Source of the DNA: Rhizobium rosettiformans
Lineage (GTDB): Bacteria > Pseudomonadota > Alphaproteobacteria > Rhizobiales > Rhizobiaceae
Direction of reading: 5' to 3'
DNA length: 64,000 nt
Assembly: GCF_016806065.1 (NCBI RefSeq)
Contig: NZ_CP032405.1
Span: 2,818,001-2,882,000 of the forward strand
Below the pieces are notes generated by a model that had not been told where the DNA came from, did no database searches, and worked only from the letters and a program-made list of their open reading frames with translations. Both the position numbers and the translations under genes were made by a program. How positions within the stretch are numbered: position 1 is the stretch's first letter; each line of letters opens with the position of its first letter. This document shows positions 62,528 through 64,000 of this stretch, piece after piece.

Positions 62528-63745
62528 GTGGCGGAGCGACTGGTGATTATCGGGGCGGGGCAGGCGGGTTTCGCTCTGGCCGCAAAGCTGAGGGCGCTGA
62601 AGGACGAACGCCCGATCACCCTTGTCGGCAACGAGCCGGTGCTTCCCTATCAGCGGCCTCCACTTTCCAAAAAGTATCTGCTCGGCGACATGGACTTCGA
62701 TCGGCTGCTGTTCCGGCCTGAAGCCTGGTATGGCGAGAACGGGGTCGAGATCCGCCTGTCGACGCCGGTCGAAGCGATCGATCGTGACAAGCGCGTGGTC
62801 AAGCTGTTTGACGGCAGCGAGATCTCTTATGAGACCCTCGCCATTGCGACCGGGGCGACGCCGCGCCGTCTGCCGGCCGCCATCGGCGGTGATCTCGATG
62901 GCGTCTACACGATGCGTGACAAGGCCGATGCCGATCGTCTGGCCGACGAGATGAAACCGGGCCATCGGCTCCTGATCATCGGTGGCGGTTACATCGGTCT
63001 CGAGGCTGCTGCTGTCGCCCGCAAACTGGGGCTCGACGTCACACTGATCGAAATGGCAGACCGCATCCTTGCCCGCGTGGCCGCCCGCGAGACGGCGGAT
63101 GCGATCCGCGCGATCCATGAAGCCGAGGGCGTGAAGATCCACGAAAGGACGGGCCTGACCCGTTTGATCGGCGATGAGGGCAGAGTGAAAGCCGCCGAGC
63201 TCTCGGACGGCCGCGTCATCGACGTCGACCTGGTCATCGTGGGGATCGGTGTGATCCCAAACGATCGTCTGGCGGGTGATGCTGGGCTCGAGGTTCAGAA
63301 CGGCATCGTCGTCGACGATTTTGGCCGCACGAGTGATCCTGCCATCTTCGCCATGGGCGACTGCGCCGTTCAGGATTGGGACGGGGAGCAGGTCCGGCTC
63401 GAATCCGTGCAGAACGCGGTGGATCAGGCAGAAGCCATCGCCGCCGTGATCGCAGGCGGTTCCGAGCCATATCGCCCGAAGCCCTGGTTCTGGTCGGACC
63501 AGTATGATGTCAAACTGCAGATCGCGGGCTTCAATCTGGGCTATGATCAGACCGTACTGCGCCCCGGTAGCCGCGAGGGCAGCCTTTCGATCTGGTATTT
63601 CCGCAAGGGCGTCTTCATTGCCGTGGATGCGATCAACGATGCCAAGGCCTATGTGACCGGCAAGAAGCTCCTGGAACTCGGCCGGCCGCTCGATCCTGTC
63701 TCGATTGCCGATCCCGCGCTCGACCTGAAGAGCCTGATGGCGTGA
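62528..63745 (+). CDS. FAD-dependent ferredoxin reductase-like oxidoreductase
   Basis: A 405-residue flavoprotein of the putidaredoxin/rhodocoxin reductase family. It has an FAD motif LVIIGAGQAGFALAAKLR near the N-terminus, NAD motif LLIIGGGYIGLEAAAVARKLG (about 148-168), the FAD-binding FAMGDCAVQ near 278 and the reductase C-terminal domain PKPWFWSDQYDVKLQIAGF. It should pass electrons from NAD(P)H to a ferredoxin. I chose the GTG at 62528 for its GGGAG ribosome site; the frame also holds a GTG at 62519 and a TTG at 62498. No ferredoxin gene is nearby. Confidence 0.88.
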   Translation: MAERLVIIGAGQAGFALAAKLRALKDERPITLVGNEPVLPYQRPPLSKKYLLGDMDFDRLLFRPEAWYGENGVEIRLSTPVEAIDRDKRVVKLFDGSEISYETLAIATGATPRRLPAAIGGDLDGVYTMRDKADADRLADEMKPGHRLLIIGGGYIGLEAAAVARKLGLDVTLIEMADRILARVAARETADAIRAIHEAEGVKIHERTGLTRLIGDEGRVKAAELSDGRVIDVDLVIVGIGVIPNDRLAGDAGLEVQNGIVVDDFGRTSDPAIFAMGDCAVQDWDGEQVRLESVQNAVDQAEAIAAVIAGGSEPYRPKPWFWSDQYDVKLQIAGFNLGYDQTVLRPGSREGSLSIWYFRKGVFIAVDAINDAKAYVTGKKLLELGRPLDPVSIADPALDLKSLMA

Positions 63746-63790
63746 GGCCGCCGTTCGAGGTCGGGCAGGGGACAAGAGAGTATAAAGAGC

Positions 63791-63814
63791 AAGGGCCGGA
63801 CAAAGCCGGCCCTT
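63791..63814. terminator. Terminator-like hairpin
   Basis: AAGGGCCGG-acaaag-CCGGCCCTT is a perfect 9-bp stem between the reductase gene and the convergent recombinase. The downstream T content is low. Confidence 0.6.
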
Positions 63815-63838
63815 CTGCAATTTAAATTACGAAATGAC

Positions 63839-64000
63839 TCACGAAGCTGCTGCCCGTTCTAGGATGGGAACGCACATGTCGAGATCATGCGAAGCCAGGT
63901 GAGCATAGCGCATGGTCATGGTGAGCGTCTGGTGGCCGAGCCACATCTGCACACGACGGATATCGATCCCGCCCTGAACCAGACGGGACGCACAGGTATG
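63839..64000 (-). CDS. Tyrosine recombinase/integrase, C-terminal part (runs off window)
   Basis: The last 53 codons of a tyrosine recombinase. The catalytic box is clear: HTCASR gives His-x-x-Arg, WLGHQTLTM supplies the Leu-Gly-His, and the nucleophile Tyr is in MRYAHLA. The frame ends with the stop at 63839 and continues beyond base 64000, so the start is outside the window. It is transcribed towards the flavoprotein gene. Phages, integrative elements and plasmids use such enzymes. The type cannot be decided from this fragment. Confidence 0.9.
   Translation of the reverse strand, partial: HTCASRLVQGGIDIRRVQMWLGHQTLTMTMRYAHLASHDLDMCVPILERAAAS

Noticed and set aside
1..64000. CRISPR arrays, tRNA and rRNA genes.
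   Set aside because: No regularly spaced direct repeats, no tRNA cloverleaf-type segment and no rRNA-like sequence were noticed by eye.
63791..64000. Calling an attachment site next to the recombinase.
   Set aside because: No direct repeat or tRNA end is visible within the window; the other end of any element is outside it.

Overview
The window is a GC-rich (roughly 60 % by eye) bacterial chromosome segment from an alphaproteobacterium, most likely a member of the Rhizobiaceae (Rhizobium/Agrobacterium/Sinorhizobium relatives). The evidence is gene content and order: a feuN-feuP-feuQ-like operon, the cytochrome c maturation block cycHJKL, degP, a response regulator/histidine kinase pair, glnE, a PleC-like PAS kinase and pepN. 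From memory, the degP-to-pleC order matches Sinorhizobium meliloti. Two palindromic repeats of the kind scattered through rhizobial genomes are also present. No rRNA, tRNA or CRISPR array was seen.

Layout. Bases 1-2374: FeuN-like small periplasmic protein, FeuP-like regulator and FeuQ-like kinase. 2498-3646: a lipoprotein and a HigBA-type toxin-antitoxin pair. 3783-8036: cycH, cycJ, cycK and cycL, translationally coupled; the start of cycL carries an in-frame palindromic repeat. 8037-8611: a ParE-type toxin and ribbon-helix-helix antitoxin, convergent on cycL with no spacer. 8793-15628: degP, a second two-component pair and glnE. 15721-22350 (minus): PleC-like kinase, aminopeptidase N and a soluble chemoreceptor-like protein with its Cache-like domain at the C-terminus. 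22651-31779: transporters, a winged-helix-like unknown, several very small genes, a diverged uracil-DNA glycosylase, an Hsp70-type ATPase, an acidic low-complexity protein and an atypical SDR protein. 31872-36267: FAD-dependent hydroxyacid dehydrogenase and beta-hydroxyacid dehydrogenase, divergent from ETF:ubiquinone oxidoreductase, whose 3' end is partly duplicated.

36520-43032: L,D-transpeptidase, HxlR, EamA, Lrp/AsnC, a medium-chain reductase, an MFS exporter and a lipid kinase. 43069-48380 (minus): a complete peptide ABC importer (binding protein, two permeases, fused double ATPase). 48630-51554: a glutamine-synthetase-family enzyme divergent from a class III aminotransferase, suggestive of polyamine catabolism. 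51625-52202: VapBC. 52221-56705: SDR, DUF2218 protein with a PadR regulator and a perfect 18-bp palindrome, OsmC, and a LysR/aldo-keto reductase divergent pair. 56747-63745: AMP nucleosidase, a small membrane protein, DUF2147 protein, Sel1-like protein, HisC-like aminotransferase, two PilZ-like proteins and a ferredoxin-reductase-like flavoprotein. The right edge (63839-64000) holds the C-terminal end of a tyrosine recombinase, possibly the border of an integrated element outside the window.

Most of the window is housekeeping or ordinary accessory content. I did not find a clear new multi-gene system. The best leads are the repeat inside cycL, the toxin-antitoxin modules on both sides of the cyc operon, the PadR/DUF2218 palindrome, the reversed chemoreceptor, the diverged uracil-DNA glycosylase, the 31-bp duplication at the ETF-QO end, the two PilZ-like proteins and the recombinase at the edge. 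Functional assignments rest on motifs and remembered family features; no search was run.
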